A DNA stretch of 64,000 nt from positions 372,001 to 436,000 of the forward strand of contig NZ_CP111036.1 of the NCBI RefSeq assembly GCF_026248685.1, written 5' to 3'. A program made the translations under genes and the position numbers. The notes beneath the pieces are model-generated. The model had not been told where the DNA came from and did not search any database. It saw nothing but the letters and a program-made list of their open reading frames with translations. The stretch comes from Haladaptatus caseinilyticus. GTDB lineage: Archaea; Halobacteriota; Halobacteria; Halobacteriales; Haladaptataceae. Below are positions 25,494 to 35,659 of this stretch, one piece after another. The stretch's first letter is position 1, and the number at the start of each line of letters is the position of its first letter.

Positions 25494-25500
25494 CTTTATA
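25494..25500 (+). promoter_or_regulatory. TATA box of acyl-CoA dehydrogenase gene
   Basis: Sequence ctttata centred about 27-28 bases before the ATG at 25525, fitting a leaderless transcript and supporting that start over the longer open frame. Confidence 0.6.
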
Positions 25501-25524
25501 CTCCAACTCGCACAAATTTTGCGT

Positions 25525-26667
25525 ATGGATTTCAACCTCCCCGACGAGCACAGGATGGTACGGGACACCGTTCGGGAGTTCTGCGACGAAGAGATCGAAC
25601 CGATTGCGCAGGAAATCGAGAGCGAACACCGCTTCCCTGACGAAGTTTTCGACCAACTCGCCGACCTCGACATGATGGGTGTCCCGGTCAGCGAGGAGTA
25701 CGGCGGACTCGGCGGCGACCAATTGATGTACGCCCTCGTCACCGAAGAACTTGGGCGCGTTTCCGGTTCTATCGGCCTCTCGTACGCCGCACACATCTCG
25801 CTGGCTTCGAAGCCAATCGAGATGTTCGGCACGGAAGCGCAGAAAGAAAAGTGGCTCACGCCACTCGCGGAAGGCGAGTATCTCGGTTCGTGGGCACTCA
25901 CGGAACCGGGTTCCGGGTCGGACGCGAGCGACATGGACACCATCGCCGAAAAGGACGGTGACGAGTGGGTACTCAACGGAACGAAGCAGTTCATCACCAA
26001 CGCCAACGTGGCGGGGAGCGTCCTCGTCAAGGCAGTCACGGATTCCGATGCTGGCTACGACGGCATCTCGACGTTCATCGTGGATCCCGAGGAGGACGAC
26101 GGATTCGAGGTCACGACGGTCTGGGACAAACTCGGTCTCAACGCCTCGCCGACCTGCGAAATTCAACTCGACGACGTTCGCCTCTCGGAAGACCGCCTGC
26201 TCGGCGAGGAGGGCGAGGGGTGGGAACAGACGAAGAAAACGCTCGACGGCGGCCGTATCTCCATCGCCGCGCTCTCGACAGGTATCGCACAGGGAGCGTT
26301 CGAGGCTGCAAAGGAGTACAGCAAGGAGCGCGAACAGTTCGGCAAGCCGATCTCGAAGTTCGACGCCATCCGGAACAAGGTCGTGGACATGGACCGGAAA
26401 ATCGAGCGCTCGCGCCTACTCACCCACAAGGCCGCGTGCAAGTACGACGAAGGCTATTCGGTCTCCCACGAGAGCGCGCTGGCGAAACTCGATGCCAGCG
26501 AGTCGGCGCGGAAGGTTTCCGAGGATGCGGTACAAGTTCTCGGTGGGTACGGCTACACCGAGGATTTCGCCCCACAGCGATTCCTGCGTGACGCGAAACT
26601 GATGGAAATCGGCGAGGGGACGAGCGAGATTCAGCACCTCGTCATCGGACGCGAACTCGGGTTGTAA
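25525..26667 (+). CDS. Acyl-CoA dehydrogenase
   Basis: 380 aa, normal family length. Flavin (FAD) enzyme that makes the trans-2 double bond in acyl-CoA during fatty acid or branched-chain amino acid breakdown. Motifs: SIGLSYAAH, ALTEPGSGSDASDMDT, QFITNANVAGSVLV, RILDGGR-like KKTLDGGRISIAA, GYGYTEDFAPQRFLRDAKLMEIGEGTSEIQ with the catalytic Glu region. Chain-length specificity cannot be read from sequence. Confidence 0.94.
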   Translation: MDFNLPDEHRMVRDTVREFCDEEIEPIAQEIESEHRFPDEVFDQLADLDMMGVPVSEEYGGLGGDQLMYALVTEELGRVSGSIGLSYAAHISLASKPIEMFGTEAQKEKWLTPLAEGEYLGSWALTEPGSGSDASDMDTIAEKDGDEWVLNGTKQFITNANVAGSVLVKAVTDSDAGYDGISTFIVDPEEDDGFEVTTVWDKLGLNASPTCEIQLDDVRLSEDRLLGEEGEGWEQTKKTLDGGRISIAALSTGIAQGAFEAAKEYSKEREQFGKPISKFDAIRNKVVDMDRKIERSRLLTHKAACKYDEGYSVSHESALAKLDASESARKVSEDAVQVLGGYGYTEDFAPQRFLRDAKLMEIGEGTSEIQHLVIGRELGL

Positions 26668-26731
26668 ACGGCACGAGTCGTTTGTTAGCGAACGGAGCAG
26701 AACCGGTATCCCGAGGACTGCCGTGGAGGCA

Positions 26732-26950
26732 TTAGAATCCCCACGAGAGCATCGTCCAGACACCGACGATGAGAACCAGGAGGGAAAGCAATCGCTGAAC
26801 CATGATTCTCGTTTCGCTCGGTTCGATATCTCCCTCGACGCCATACTCCGTTTTCAGACGGTAGCGCATCATTGCACGGGGTTTGAGTACGTTCGCTAGC
26901 CCGATGGCGACGAACGCAACCATGAACAGGACGAACACTGCTGGAGGCAT
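26732..26950 (-). CDS. Small two-helix membrane protein (DUF6199-like)
   Basis: 72 aa. N-terminal helix FVLFMVAFVAIGLANVLKPRAMMRYR, a soluble acidic loop GVEGDIEPSETR, and a C-terminal helix RLLSLLVLIVGVWTMLSW. Matches small uncharacterised membrane proteins of prokaryotes. No function known. Confidence 0.75.
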   Translation of the reverse strand: MPPAVFVLFMVAFVAIGLANVLKPRAMMRYRLKTEYGVEGDIEPSETRIMVQRLLSLLVLIVGVWTMLSWGF

Positions 26951-27062
26951 AGTTCAGGAGTTATAGTTGTCGAACATAAGTTTCGTGGTTCAGATAGCTA
27001 CGCAGCGAGGGTACGCGGTCACGTCCCTCGGTCGGCAGATGTCAGAACATCGCCAAGAATTT

Positions 27063-27596
27063 TCAGTACGTCGGACTCTCCTCTCGCTCCCCATCGCGCT
27101 TGTTCACCACACGTGCGAGGACGAACAGCGCATCCGACAGCCGATTCAGATACGTCACGGCGTCGTCGTTGATATCCTCCTCGCTGGCCAGTGCAACCGC
27201 ACGACGCTCGGCACGCCGACAGACGGCGCGGGCGTGGTGCAGGTTCGCTCCCGATTCGCTACCGCCGGGAAGGATGAACGAGGTGAGAGGGTCTAACTCC
27301 TCGTCGTAGGCGTCCATCCACGATTCCAGTCGGTCGGCGTGGTCCGTCGCCACCTGCGGGTCGTCCTCGTCGGGTTCCGGGTTGGCGAAGTCCGCCTGCA
27401 CGATGTGGAGATGGTTTTGAATTTCGCGCAGACGTTCGTCCACGTCGTCGTGGCCCGTCGGTCGGCAACGTCCGATGAGGGCGTTTACCTCGTCGACGGT
27501 TCCATATGCCTCGATTCGGGGGTTCGCCTTCGAGACACGGGACATGTTTTGGAGGTCAGTCTGGCCAGCATCGCCGCGTCCAGTGTAGATCTTCAT
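27063..27596 (-). CDS. Cob(I)yrinate a,c-diamide adenosyltransferase (PduO type)
   Basis: 177 aa from the ATG at 27596. Transfers the adenosyl group of ATP to reduced corrinoid, the last common step toward adenosylcobalamin. Signature KIYTGRGDAGQTDLQ at the N-terminus, VDEVNALIG, and HHARAVCRRAERRAVALA plus YLNRLSDALFVLAR at the C-terminus. The start overlaps the stop of the glutaredoxin-like gene (ATGA), so they are translationally coupled. Confidence 0.94.
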   Translation of the reverse strand: MKIYTGRGDAGQTDLQNMSRVSKANPRIEAYGTVDEVNALIGRCRPTGHDDVDERLREIQNHLHIVQADFANPEPDEDDPQVATDHADRLESWMDAYDEELDPLTSFILPGGSESGANLHHARAVCRRAERRAVALASEEDINDDAVTYLNRLSDALFVLARVVNKRDGEREESPTY

Positions 27597-27835
27597 ACGA
27601 GCGACTGCTCCACGTACTCCACGATTTTCTCGCTCTCGGCCATCGTGACGCCCGACTCGTCGTTGACGAGGACCGGTACCCCACGCTGACCGCTGACGAG
27701 CTTTACCTCGTTTCGGTTCGAGTGGAGGGCTTCGACCCATTCCGTTTCGTACTCCACTCCGGCGTCGTCGAGTGCGTCGTGGACTTTCTCACAATACGGA
27801 CAACCGTCGAGCGAGTACAGAGTTATCGAAGGCAT
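27593..27835 (-). CDS. Glutaredoxin-like protein
   Basis: 80 aa. Thioredoxin fold starting MPSITLYSLDGCPYCEKVHDALDDAG; active-site CPYC at residues 12-15, cis-Pro in GVPVLVNDE. Could reduce thiols or act in iron-sulfur transfer. Its stop codon overlaps the cobalamin adenosyltransferase start by four bases, so it is in the same operon. Confidence 0.9.
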   Translation of the reverse strand: MPSITLYSLDGCPYCEKVHDALDDAGVEYETEWVEALHSNRNEVKLVSGQRGVPVLVNDESGVTMAESEKIVEYVEQSLV

Positions 27836-27963
27836 GGATAGGACATGGGACGCGAGGGTAAAGTAAGCTACCGTCGCGAAAGTGTTCCACCGTCCCTGAA
27901 ACGGATCGGAGAAAAGTGGGTTCCAGCACAAGTTTTTCGCACATTACGTCGTACCCCCGCAGT

Positions 27964-28458
27964 ATGGGGGACGAAACCAGTGGCGCTAGTCCACGACGAA
28001 GTCGGCCAACGACCGAGGAAAGCTACGGAATTCCCACTCACGAGGACGGAATGCTCTCTTGGGAGTTCGTTCGGCGGAAAATGGCAAGCGACGAAACGTA
28101 TTGGGGAACGACGACGCTGCCGGACGGCCGTCCACATGCCCGACCGATATGGGGTGTTTGGATCGATGACACCTTTTACTGCGGCGGCGGAGAGAAAACG
28201 CGATGGGTACGGAATCTGGCGTTACGCCCCGAAATCGTCGTCCACCGGGAGAGTGGAACGGACGTCGTCATCATCGAAGGGACGGCCGAGCGAATCGACG
28301 ACGAAACGGCCGACGAGGAGCTTTTGGAACGACTCGATGCGGCATACGAGGGTAAGTATGGGATTCAGCATGGAACCCCCTTCTTTGCGGTCCGCCCCGA
28401 AACGGTGCTCGCATGGAGCGACTACCCGGAAGACGCGACTCGATGGAGTTTCGACTGA
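27964..28458 (+). CDS. Pyridoxamine 5'-phosphate oxidase family protein
   Basis: 164 aa from the ATG at 27964. FMN-binding split-barrel pattern: MASDETYWGTTTLPDGRPHARPIWGVWIDD, then FYCGGGEKTRWVRNLALRPEIVVHRES, then VVIIEGTAERI. Probably an F420- or FMN-using enzyme; not a canonical PdxH. Function unknown. The first 35 residues are low in conserved features, so a start further in cannot be excluded. Confidence 0.82.
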   Translation: MGDETSGASPRRSRPTTEESYGIPTHEDGMLSWEFVRRKMASDETYWGTTTLPDGRPHARPIWGVWIDDTFYCGGGEKTRWVRNLALRPEIVVHRESGTDVVIIEGTAERIDDETADEELLERLDAAYEGKYGIQHGTPFFAVRPETVLAWSDYPEDATRWSFD

Positions 28459-28553
28459 GACCGGATTTTGTATAGCGAGTTATTGTTTATTTTCTGTGGC
28501 CCGGTGGCGATTCGCACCCGCGGCTTGATACTATCTCGGGTCGAACATCTAGC

Positions 28554-29558
28554 ATGACCCGCGCTCAGGAGTTAGTAGAGTACCTGGCGGGGATCGAATC
28601 GCTCGCAGTCATTTGTCATGACAATCCTGACCCGGACTGCATCGCGAGCGCACTCGCCCTCTCAGCTATCGCCGAGTTTAGCGGGGTCGAAGAGACCGAA
28701 CTTTTCTACGGGGGGACGGTATCCCACCAGCAAAACCGTGCGTTCATCAACTTACTGCACGTAAATTTGGAGCACACGGAGCAGTTCGACCCGGACCGGT
28801 TCGACCGCATCGCCTTCGTAGACCATGCACGGCCAGCAGGCCATACGGAACTGGAATCCGCGACACCGGACATCGTCATCGACCACCATTCGACCAAGGC
28901 CCCGGTGTGCGATTTTGTGGACCTTCGGGAGGAGTACGGTTCGACGGCGGCCATCCTCGTGGAGTACATTCGCGATCTCGAGATGCGGATGAACGTTCAA
29001 CTGGGTTCCGCGCTCCTGTTTGCTCTTCACCGCGAGCGGATCGATTTCATTCGAGACCCCACCTCCCACGAGTACGAGGCGGCACTGTTCGTCTACCCAC
29101 ACGCGGACCTCGAACTGCTAGAGCGACTGTACGGGGCCGCGTTCTCACCTTCGACGGTGGATGCGATCGGTGAAGCCATTCGAAACCGTGTTCAACGTGG
29201 TGCAACCCTCGCCACCTCCGCGGGACGGACGAGCGAGCGTGATGCGCTCGCGCAGGCCGCGGACTATCTGCTGAACGTCGAAGGTGTGGACACGGTGTTG
29301 GTGTTCGGCATCGTCAACGATACGGTCGATATGAGTGCTCGCTCTATCGACCCTCGCGTGCACGCGGGGAACGTTCTCCAACAGGCGTTCGACGATGTGG
29401 GAAGTGCAGGCGGCCACGCCGACATGGCTGGCGCGCAGATTCCGCTTGGTCTGTTCGCCGATTCGGATGCCGACGACGACGACCTCGTCGAGTTCGCGTC
29501 TCGACGAGTCTTGCATCGATTTTTCGACGCCCTCCATCTCGAACGTGAAGAAGAGTAG
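28554..29558 (+). CDS. DHH family phosphoesterase (NrnA-like)
   Basis: 334 aa. Manganese-type phosphoesterase that would cut short oligonucleotides or dinucleotides. All DHH motifs look intact: HDNPDPDCIASALAL (I), AFVDHARPAGH (II), IVIDHHSTKAPV (III), REEYGSTA (IV); DHHA1 end with GSAGGHADMAGAQI. Cytosolic. In contrast to the DHH-like gene at 16831 it should be active. A zinc-ribbon microgene follows. Confidence 0.9.
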   Translation: MTRAQELVEYLAGIESLAVICHDNPDPDCIASALALSAIAEFSGVEETELFYGGTVSHQQNRAFINLLHVNLEHTEQFDPDRFDRIAFVDHARPAGHTELESATPDIVIDHHSTKAPVCDFVDLREEYGSTAAILVEYIRDLEMRMNVQLGSALLFALHRERIDFIRDPTSHEYEAALFVYPHADLELLERLYGAAFSPSTVDAIGEAIRNRVQRGATLATSAGRTSERDALAQAADYLLNVEGVDTVLVFGIVNDTVDMSARSIDPRVHAGNVLQQAFDDVGSAGGHADMAGAQIPLGLFADSDADDDDLVEFASRRVLHRFFDALHLEREEE

Positions 29559-29606
29559 TCGGGCGAAACCAGTATCTTCAACTTCGCCACCGACCGAGTA
29601 GGTAGC

Positions 29607-29774
29607 ATGAGCCTCGAAATTCAACACGACTGTCCCGAATGCGGCGGCGAACAGACGTTTTGGCGGAGCGCGAGCACGACCCTCCACCTCGGTGAGAAAA
29701 CGAAGTGGCGCTGTTCCGAATGTGACTACGGGTTCGTCCGCATCGACGGCGATATCGACTCCGCATCGGCGTAA
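29607..29774 (+). CDS. Small zinc-ribbon protein (DUF7838-like, 55 aa)
   Basis: MSLEIQHDCPECGGEQ at the start, then WRCSECDYGFVRIDGD. Two CxxC pairs fit a compact zinc ribbon. Starts 48 bases after the DHH phosphoesterase and could be co-transcribed. Belongs to the tiny CPxCG proteins common in haloarchaea; no known target. Confidence 0.85.
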   Translation: MSLEIQHDCPECGGEQTFWRSASTTLHLGEKTKWRCSECDYGFVRIDGDIDSASA

Positions 29775-30269
29775 TCCGAATTCATTGTTTCCCGGTAGCT
29801 CGAGGCTGAGTGGCGACACTGAGCGATTTTTATTTGAGGTAATAAACCACATTTCGAGATATCAAATAGGGGACGGCGTTTGCGAGTTTCATTCAGCGTA
29901 CGGACAACGATTCGTTTCGCGGTCTATTGCTTCCATAGGCACCTTAATCGGACGCGACTCGAACACGCGGCAGGTTGCTACGAAACCGTCACGGATCGAA
30001 GTCTCGAGTATCCGAACTGAGAACGACGACCGCTGACAAGAGAGATGGACCGTTTCGGAAACATCAACGACATGAGGTTCGTCGTCACGGTCATCTCGAA
30101 TGCACAGCTTTCGGGTACGTGATGCCTTCGACGAGAAGCCTGTACACTACACCGTACCAACGATACACCGTACCAACGACACTCGTTCGCCGTGATATTC
30201 CAACCCGATCCTACAAACGGGACGGGACGCGTTCGATGGGATATCGACGCGATGGAAAAAAGTTCGAGG
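29775..30269. other. Gene-free stretch with a tandem 16-bp repeat
   Basis: 495 bases between a zinc-ribbon microgene and the end of gcvPB. The 16-base unit tacaccgtaccaacga occurs twice in a row at 30148-30179. No convincing open frame on either strand; moderately AT-rich around 29830-29860. Confidence 0.5.
30148..30179. repeat. Exact two-copy tandem repeat (16-bp unit)
   Basis: Unit tacaccgtaccaacga at 30148-30163 and 30164-30179, identical. Probable slippage product; no binding site recognised. Confidence 0.8.
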
Positions 30270-31691
30270 CTATTCGTCCAACGTCTGCCACGAAAGCCGC
30301 AGATTACGTGCGGCGCTCGCTTGGTCGATGCGCTTTGCGGTGGTCGTTTCGGGTGCCGACGCTAACGTCTCGTCGTCCTCGGCTGCGACCGCGTTGAATG
30401 CCTGTGCGAGTTCGTCGAGCGTTTCGCGGTTCTCGATTTCTGTCGGTTCGGTCATCAACGCCTCCGAAACGATTTCGGGCCATTTCGTCGTCGGTGGGTG
30501 GACGCCGTAGTCGAGCATTCGCTTCGCCACGTCCGCAGCGTCCTGGTCGCCCGCGCTCGCGACGAACTCGTGGTGGAACGGGTCGAACGGAACGTCGTAC
30601 TCGATCTGTGACGCGAGGTAGTTCGCGTTGAGGACGGCTTTCTCGCTGGCGTCCGAGAGTCCCTCGTCGCCGAGTCGCATGATGTAGGCATAGGTTTTGA
30701 CCAACACCAGCCAGTTGCCCGTGAAACCGTGGACCTTCCCGATGGTCCGTGCAGGGTCGAACCGCTCGTATCGGGTTTCGACTTTCCGTACCCGTGGTGC
30801 GGGCAGGAACTCGGCGAGTCGCTCATCGACGCCGATCGGGCCTGCACCGGGGCCACCGCCGCCGTGGGGCGTGGCGAACGTCTTGTGGACGTTGTAGTGC
30901 ATGATATCGAATCCCATGTCCCCGGGACGGGCACGGCCAAGTAGGGCGTTCAGGTTCGCACCGTCGTAGTAGAGCAGACCGCCTGCGTCGTGAACGATGT
31001 CGGCGATTTCCTCGATATCGCGCTCGAACAGGCCGAGCGTGTTCGGGTTGGTGAGCATGAACAGCGCGGTGCTGTCGCCGACGGCAGCGGAAAGTGCATC
31101 CAAATCGACGCGTCCGTCCCCCGCGCTCGGCAGTTCGACCACGTCGTACCCCCCGAGTGCGGCGCTAGCGGGGTTGGTTCCGTGGGCGCTGTCCGGAACG
31201 ATGATTTCGGTTCGCTGGTCGCCCTCGCCGTTCGCTTCGTGGAACGCTTTGGCGACGAGGATTCCCGTGAACTCACCGGCCGCACCTGCGGGCGGTTGGA
31301 GACTGACGGCGTCCATGCCGCCGATTCTTGCGAGGTAATCCTGCAAGCCGTGCATGAGTTCGAGGGTGCCCTGCACGCTCCCTTCGGAGCGGTCGGGGTG
31401 AACGCTCGCGCCCGGGAGCGCGGCCACGTCCTCGGTGAACTTCGGGTTGTACTTCATCGTACAGGAACCGAGCGGATAGGGGCCGCTGTCGATGCCGTAG
31501 TTCATCTGACTGAGCCGCGTGTAGTGTCGAGCGAGTTCGGGTTCCGAGAGGTCGGGCAGTTCGAGGCTGTCGCGGGTCAGCTCGTCCGGGAGCGACGACT
31601 CCACCTCGACGGCGTTACCGTCCTTTTCGGACAGGAGCGGCTCGTACAGATCGTCCGATTCGCGTTCCCACTTTGCCTGCGTGTATCTCAT
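30270..31691 (-). CDS. gcvPB: Glycine decarboxylase (P-protein) subunit 2
   Basis: 473 aa. With subunit 1 it forms the PLP-dependent P-protein that decarboxylates glycine and loads the aminomethyl group onto lipoyl-GcvH. The PLP lysine lies in [19 protein letters not shown]. Other motifs: [12 protein letters not shown] and [19 protein letters not shown]. Four-base ATGA overlap with gcvPA, so the two are translated together. Confidence 0.96.
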   Translation of the reverse strand: MRYTQAKWERESDDLYEPLLSEKDGNAVEVESSLPDELTRDSLELPDLSEPELARHYTRLSQMNYGIDSGPYPLGSCTMKYNPKFTEDVAALPGASVHPDRSEGSVQGTLELMHGLQDYLARIGGMDAVSLQPPAGAAGEFTGILVAKAFHEANGEGDQRTEIIVPDSAHGTNPASAALGGYDVVELPSAGDGRVDLDALSAAVGDSTALFMLTNPNTLGLFERDIEEIADIVHDAGGLLYYDGANLNALLGRARPGDMGFDIMHYNVHKTFATPHGGGGPGAGPIGVDERLAEFLPAPRVRKVETRYERFDPARTIGKVHGFTGNWLVLVKTYAYIMRLGDEGLSDASEKAVLNANYLASQIEYDVPFDPFHHEFVASAGDQDAADVAKRMLDYGVHPPTTKWPEIVSEALMTEPTEIENRETLDELAQAFNAVAAEDDETLASAPETTTAKRIDQASAARNLRLSWQTLDE

Positions 31692-33028
31692 CGAGCCACC
31701 TCCTGAAACAGCGTGACGAACTCGCCGACGGCGTGTTCGTTCACGTCGGTTACACAGACCTGTACCTCGTGTTCGCCGACTTCGTGCACCGCGAAGCCGC
31801 GTTCTTCGAGGTCCGAGACGATGGGTGGTGCCGGCTGATCAGTGTGAGCAACGAACTCACGGAAGTGGTGGCGGTCGTGGACCGGAGCCTGCACGCCGCT
31901 GATATCATCGAGTCGCTCTGCGAGGTCGTCGGCCAACGTGACGCATCGTTCGGCCAACTCGACGAGCCCCGACGAGCCGAGGTACGCGATGTGTATCGCA
32001 GTCCGGAGCGCGACCCATGCCTGATTCGTACAGATGTTCGAGGTCGCACGCTCCCGACGGATGTGCTGTTCGCGCGTCTGGAGCGTAAGCGTGAATGCAC
32101 GATTATCGTCCTCGTCTTCGCTCACGCCGACCAATCTGCCCGGGACCTGCCGGACGAACTCCTCGCGCGTCGCGAACAGACCGAGTCCCATCCCGTAGCT
32201 CGCGGGGAGGCCGAGCGTAGCGGCGTCACCGACGACCACGTCAGCACCGACATCGATGGGTCTCTGCAGCAATGCGAGTGCAACGGGGTCGGTGCCGAGA
32301 CAGAACAACGCCTCGTGGTCGTGTGCGAGGTCGCCGATCGTAGCGAGGTTTTCCTCGATAGTGCCGCGCGTCGTCGGGTTTTCGGCGTACACCATCACGA
32401 CGTCGTCGTCCATCGATTCTGCGAGGGAATCGAGATCCACGTTTCCGTCGTCGGTGGCGAACGCCTCGACGACGAGTCCAGGTCCCTCGGTGTAGTTTTC
32501 GAGGACGCTTCGTCGGCCGGGGAGCAGATACTCCGGGACGAGCACTTTGGTGCCGCTCGTCCGACGAACTCGTGATGCGAGGAGGGCCGACTCAGCCAAT
32601 GCCGTCGCGTGGTCGTACATCGAGGCGTTGGCGATTTCCAACCCCGTCAGTTCGACCAGCATCGACTGGTACTCGAATAGCGCTTGCAAGAAGCCCTGTG
32701 TAACTTCGGGTTGATACTGCGTGTACGAAGTCAGAAACTCCGACCGATCAGCGATATGGTCGACGAGCGATGGAACGTAGTGACTGTACTGTCCCCGCCC
32801 GAGGAACTCCGTCAGGTTTCGATTTTCGCCGAGCGTCCGCTCCAACTTGCGCCGGGACGCCTGTTCCGTGTGTTTTTCGATGCCGAACTCGCCGTCGAAT
32901 CGAACCGAGTCGGGTATGTCGAAGAGGTCTTCGGCGTTCTCGACTCCGACCGCATCGAGCATCGCCGCCGTCTCCTCGACCGTGTGCGGTGCGTACGGAC
33001 TCCCCGTACTCGCATTGCCTCCGGTCAT
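31688..33028 (-). CDS. gcvPA: Glycine decarboxylase (P-protein) subunit 1
   Basis: 446 aa, N-terminal half homologue of the P-protein. Motifs: [29 protein letters not shown], and the start [21 protein letters not shown]. It partners gcvPB. A TATA-like box about 29 bases upstream indicates its own promoter, separate from gcvTH. Confidence 0.95.
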   Translation of the reverse strand: MTGGNASTGSPYAPHTVEETAAMLDAVGVENAEDLFDIPDSVRFDGEFGIEKHTEQASRRKLERTLGENRNLTEFLGRGQYSHYVPSLVDHIADRSEFLTSYTQYQPEVTQGFLQALFEYQSMLVELTGLEIANASMYDHATALAESALLASRVRRTSGTKVLVPEYLLPGRRSVLENYTEGPGLVVEAFATDDGNVDLDSLAESMDDDVVMVYAENPTTRGTIEENLATIGDLAHDHEALFCLGTDPVALALLQRPIDVGADVVVGDAATLGLPASYGMGLGLFATREEFVRQVPGRLVGVSEDEDDNRAFTLTLQTREQHIRRERATSNICTNQAWVALRTAIHIAYLGSSGLVELAERCVTLADDLAERLDDISGVQAPVHDRHHFREFVAHTDQPAPPIVSDLEERGFAVHEVGEHEVQVCVTDVNEHAVGEFVTLFQEVAR

Positions 33029-33051
33029 TGGTTCCGGCTAGGGAGTGCACC

Positions 33052-33061
33052 CTTTTAATAT
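33052..33061 (-). promoter_or_regulatory. TATA box of gcvPA-gcvPB
   Basis: On the minus strand ATATTAAAAG, centred about 29 bases before the ATG at 33028. Suggests the gcvP genes are a transcription unit of their own. Confidence 0.55.
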
Positions 33062-33254
33062 GGGAGGAAAGCGGACGCTCGCGTTGCACGTTCGTGGGCA
33101 ACACTCCCAAACAAACGGGGAAGAAAGCGGAAAAGTATGCACGGGAAAGCAGACTATTTCGGATTTCATCCGAACAGCGGCGGCACTTTCCAGGTCGGTG
33201 ATACGGTGTCGATCGGAGCGACGAATACAACCGTGAAAAGTGCCAGACCGGCCG

Positions 33255-33638
33255 TTATTCGATCTGGTCGCGGTACTCGTCCGCGGAGAGTAGATCGTCG
33301 AATTCGCTCTCGTCGTCCACGTCGACTTCGAGCATCCAGCCATCACCGAACGGGTCTTCGTTGACCAGTTCTGGGGTGTTTTCCAAGTCGTCGTTGGTTG
33401 CCGTGACGGTGCCGGAAACGGGTGAGTAGAGATCTGACACCGCCTTGATGCTCTCCACGACGCCGAACTCGTCGCCTTGTGTGAGTTCGTCGCCTTCGTT
33501 CGGGAGTTCGACGAACACCACGTCGCCCAGTTCGTCCTGTGCGAAGTCGGTGATGCCGATTTTGGCGGTTCCGTCGGTTACTTCGACCCACTCGTGCGAT
33601 TCAAGGTAGTTACGGTTCTCAGGTACTTCGAAGCTCAT
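33255..33638 (-). CDS. gcvH: Glycine cleavage system H protein
   Basis: 127 aa. Lipoyl carrier protein that shuttles the aminomethyl group; lipoylation site is the lysine in [18 protein letters not shown]. The fold starts with [26 protein letters not shown] overlap with gcvT. Confidence 0.96.
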   Translation of the reverse strand: MSFEVPENRNYLESHEWVEVTDGTAKIGITDFAQDELGDVVFVELPNEGDELTQGDEFGVVESIKAVSDLYSPVSGTVTATNDDLENTPELVNEDPFGDGWMLEVDVDDESEFDDLLSADEYRDQIE

Positions 33639-34732
33639 TGTTTATCTTTCAGGAAGGGTGTGCTCTCAATCTTTGCTTTTTTCGACTGTCCACGAACCAT
33701 CACTCGGATGACGGTTCCGGGGTCCGCGTACTCCACCGGGATATACCCCAACCCGATGGGCTCGTTCAGTGTCGGGCTCATCGTTCCGCTCGTGACCGTT
33801 CCGATGATTGCGTCGTCGGTGTTGGTGATATCGTAGCCGTGGCGGGGAACGCCTCGGTCGATGAGTCGGAAGCCGACGAACGTCTCTTCGACGCCCTCTT
33901 CTTTCGCTCGTTCGAGTGCATCGCGTCCCACGAACTCCGTATCGAGTTTCACCGTGAAACCTACTTTGGCCTCGTACGGATTTCGCGGGTCGTTTTCGTG
34001 ATCGAAATCCTGTCCGGAGAGCAGGAATCCCATCTCGGTACGAAGCGTGTCTCGTGACCCCAGGCCACACGGCTGGCAGTCGAACGCGTCCCAGACGGTT
34101 TCTGCCTCGTCCCACGGGCAGATGAGTTCGAAGCCGTCTTCTCCCGTATAACCGGTCCGCGCGACCCAACACCGTACACCTGCGACAGTCGCGTACGTCG
34201 CCTCGAACTTCGAGAGGTCGATGACGGACTCGTCCGTTACCTCGTCCACCGCCTCCGGGGCATCCGGTCCTTGGACGGCGTACATCGCGTAATCGTCCGT
34301 AGCGTTCCGAATTTCCGCGTCGAGGTCCCACTCGTTTCGGAATCGCTTCCACCGGTCGTGCATCTGTTCGTCGTGGCCCGCGTTCGGGATGAACAGATAG
34401 TCGGACTCGTCGTCTTCGGGAAGTCGGTAGAGGACCGTATCGTCGATGATGTGGCCCTGCTCGTCGGTAATCATCGCGTACTGGGAGTCTCCCGGCGACA
34501 ATTGTGTCACGTCGTTCGTCGTCAGTTGCTGCATGAGCTGTTCGGCATCCGGGCCGCTAACTTCTATCTCGCCCATATGGGAGACGTCGAAGATGCCGAC
34601 GGAATCGCGAACGCTCTGGTGCTCTTCTTTTATCGAATCGAACTCGACAGGCATGTCCCACCCGCCGAACTCGGTAAACGTCGCGCCCCGCTCATCGTGT
34701 CGATCGCGCAACGGCGGTTTTCGAAGGGGCAT
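33635..34732 (-). CDS. gcvT: Aminomethyltransferase (glycine cleavage T protein)
   Basis: 365 aa. Moves the methylene group from lipoyl-GcvH to tetrahydrofolate. Motifs: [23 protein letters not shown], folate-binding [17 protein letters not shown], and ARTGYTG. Translationally coupled to gcvH. Full length for the family. Confidence 0.96.
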   Translation of the reverse strand: MPLRKPPLRDRHDERGATFTEFGGWDMPVEFDSIKEEHQSVRDSVGIFDVSHMGEIEVSGPDAEQLMQQLTTNDVTQLSPGDSQYAMITDEQGHIIDDTVLYRLPEDDESDYLFIPNAGHDEQMHDRWKRFRNEWDLDAEIRNATDDYAMYAVQGPDAPEAVDEVTDESVIDLSKFEATYATVAGVRCWVARTGYTGEDGFELICPWDEAETVWDAFDCQPCGLGSRDTLRTEMGFLLSGQDFDHENDPRNPYEAKVGFTVKLDTEFVGRDALERAKEEGVEETFVGFRLIDRGVPRHGYDITNTDDAIIGTVTSGTMSPTLNEPIGLGYIPVEYADPGTVIRVMVRGQSKKAKIESTPFLKDKQ

Positions 34733-34808
34733 ACCCGAACCGTCGGAGCGAGGAAAGTAATGTTTTGGTTTCTCTGCCGCACCGTGCCGGTTCTCGAGTT
34801 CGAACAGA

Positions 34809-34976
34809 CTATGCCGGTTCGATGACGATCTGACCGTCGCGCTTCTTGAAAACGAGTCGGTCCCCTTCCTCGACTTCTACACCCGCATCTTCGAACTCCT
34901 CACGAACGGCCTTGATAAGGCTAATACGCCATCGCTGGGTTACGGTCGTCGTCCCGAGAATTTGTTCGGAAGACAT
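34809..34976 (-). CDS. AbrB/SpoVT-type DNA-binding domain protein (55 aa)
   Basis: MSSEQILGTTTVTQRWRISLIKAVREEFEDAGVEVEEGDRLVFKKRDG: the TVTxRWRI...L entry and swapped-hairpin shape match AbrB/MazE/SpoVT DNA-binding domains. A Shine-Dalgarno GGAGGAG lies five bases before the ATG. No toxin gene lies next to it. It sits upstream of gcvT on the same strand, about 75 bases away, so a regulatory role on gcvTH is possible but not shown. Confidence 0.8.
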   Translation of the reverse strand: MSSEQILGTTTVTQRWRISLIKAVREEFEDAGVEVEEGDRLVFKKRDGQIVIEPA

Positions 34977-35039
34977 CTACTCCTCCATTGGTATCGGTAC
35001 TGTTATGGATTTGTAGCTATTTCGGCACAATAGTCACAA

Positions 35040-35492
35040 ATGACTATTTCGACGGAGGAGTTCGTAGAACGGTTGCATGCAGGTGGTAGCGAGCGGATCC
35101 TCGTTCGCGGCCGAACACCACCCCGTGAAGCGATGGATGACGTTGCAACCTTCGATACAGGTGTCGCCGCGGCGTTCGGAGGCGACCATTGGCAAGTACC
35201 ACTGCACGTCACCGTACCGACGACGGATGGACAAACTGGGAGGCGCTTCTGCACAGCCCGATTCGCGAACGCCATAGAAGGAACCGAGCAGTTGCTCACC
35301 GAACACGCGCCCGACAGCGTGTGGCTGTTACGACACGCACTGCTCATCGACTGCCTCAGCCCGGTTACCGTTGGCATATTGGAATCTAGGTTAGCGCGAG
35401 TTTCGACGGCCGTCGATGCGACGTTCGTAACGTGGACGGGTGCCTCGACACCCGTGAGTGACGGTCTCTACGACTCCGTCGTCGAACCCTGA
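35040..35492 (+). CDS. Conserved haloarchaeal hypothetical protein (150 aa)
   Basis: Soluble, begins MTISTEEFVERLHAGGSERILVRGRTPP and includes LLTEHAPDSVWLLRHALLIDCLSPVTVG. No recognised catalytic motif or signal. Diverges from the AbrB-like gene and overlaps the next, convergent, gene by 25 bases at the 3' ends. Confidence 0.7.
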   Translation: MTISTEEFVERLHAGGSERILVRGRTPPREAMDDVATFDTGVAAAFGGDHWQVPLHVTVPTTDGQTGRRFCTARFANAIEGTEQLLTEHAPDSVWLLRHALLIDCLSPVTVGILESRLARVSTAVDATFVTWTGASTPVSDGLYDSVVEP

Positions 35493-35659
35493 CCGCGCGC
35501 GAGCAGGTCGGTCGCTTCGATCACGACGTCCGTGCTCTCACACGATGGGCATTGAACGCCGAACGACCAGTCGAGGGGTTCGATGTCGCCCGTGACGTGA
35601 GCGGCGATGTCGAGAAGCAAAACGAACGAATCGGTGTGTCCACAGTTTCGGCAGGTCAT
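35468..35659 (-). CDS. Small zinc-ribbon protein (63 aa)
   Basis: Two CxxC motifs: MTCRNCGHTDSF at the start and VQCPSCESTD near residue 36. Between them the segment LLLDIAAHVTGDIEPLDWSFG. Compact zinc ribbon; role unknown. Its 3' end overlaps the preceding plus-strand gene by 25 bases. Confidence 0.8.
   Translation of the reverse strand: MTCRNCGHTDSFVLLLDIAAHVTGDIEPLDWSFGVQCPSCESTDVVIEATDLLARGQGSTTES

Noticed and set aside
34733-35039. Toxin partner for the AbrB-type protein
   Set aside because: No PIN, MazF or HigB-like gene is found next to it on either side.
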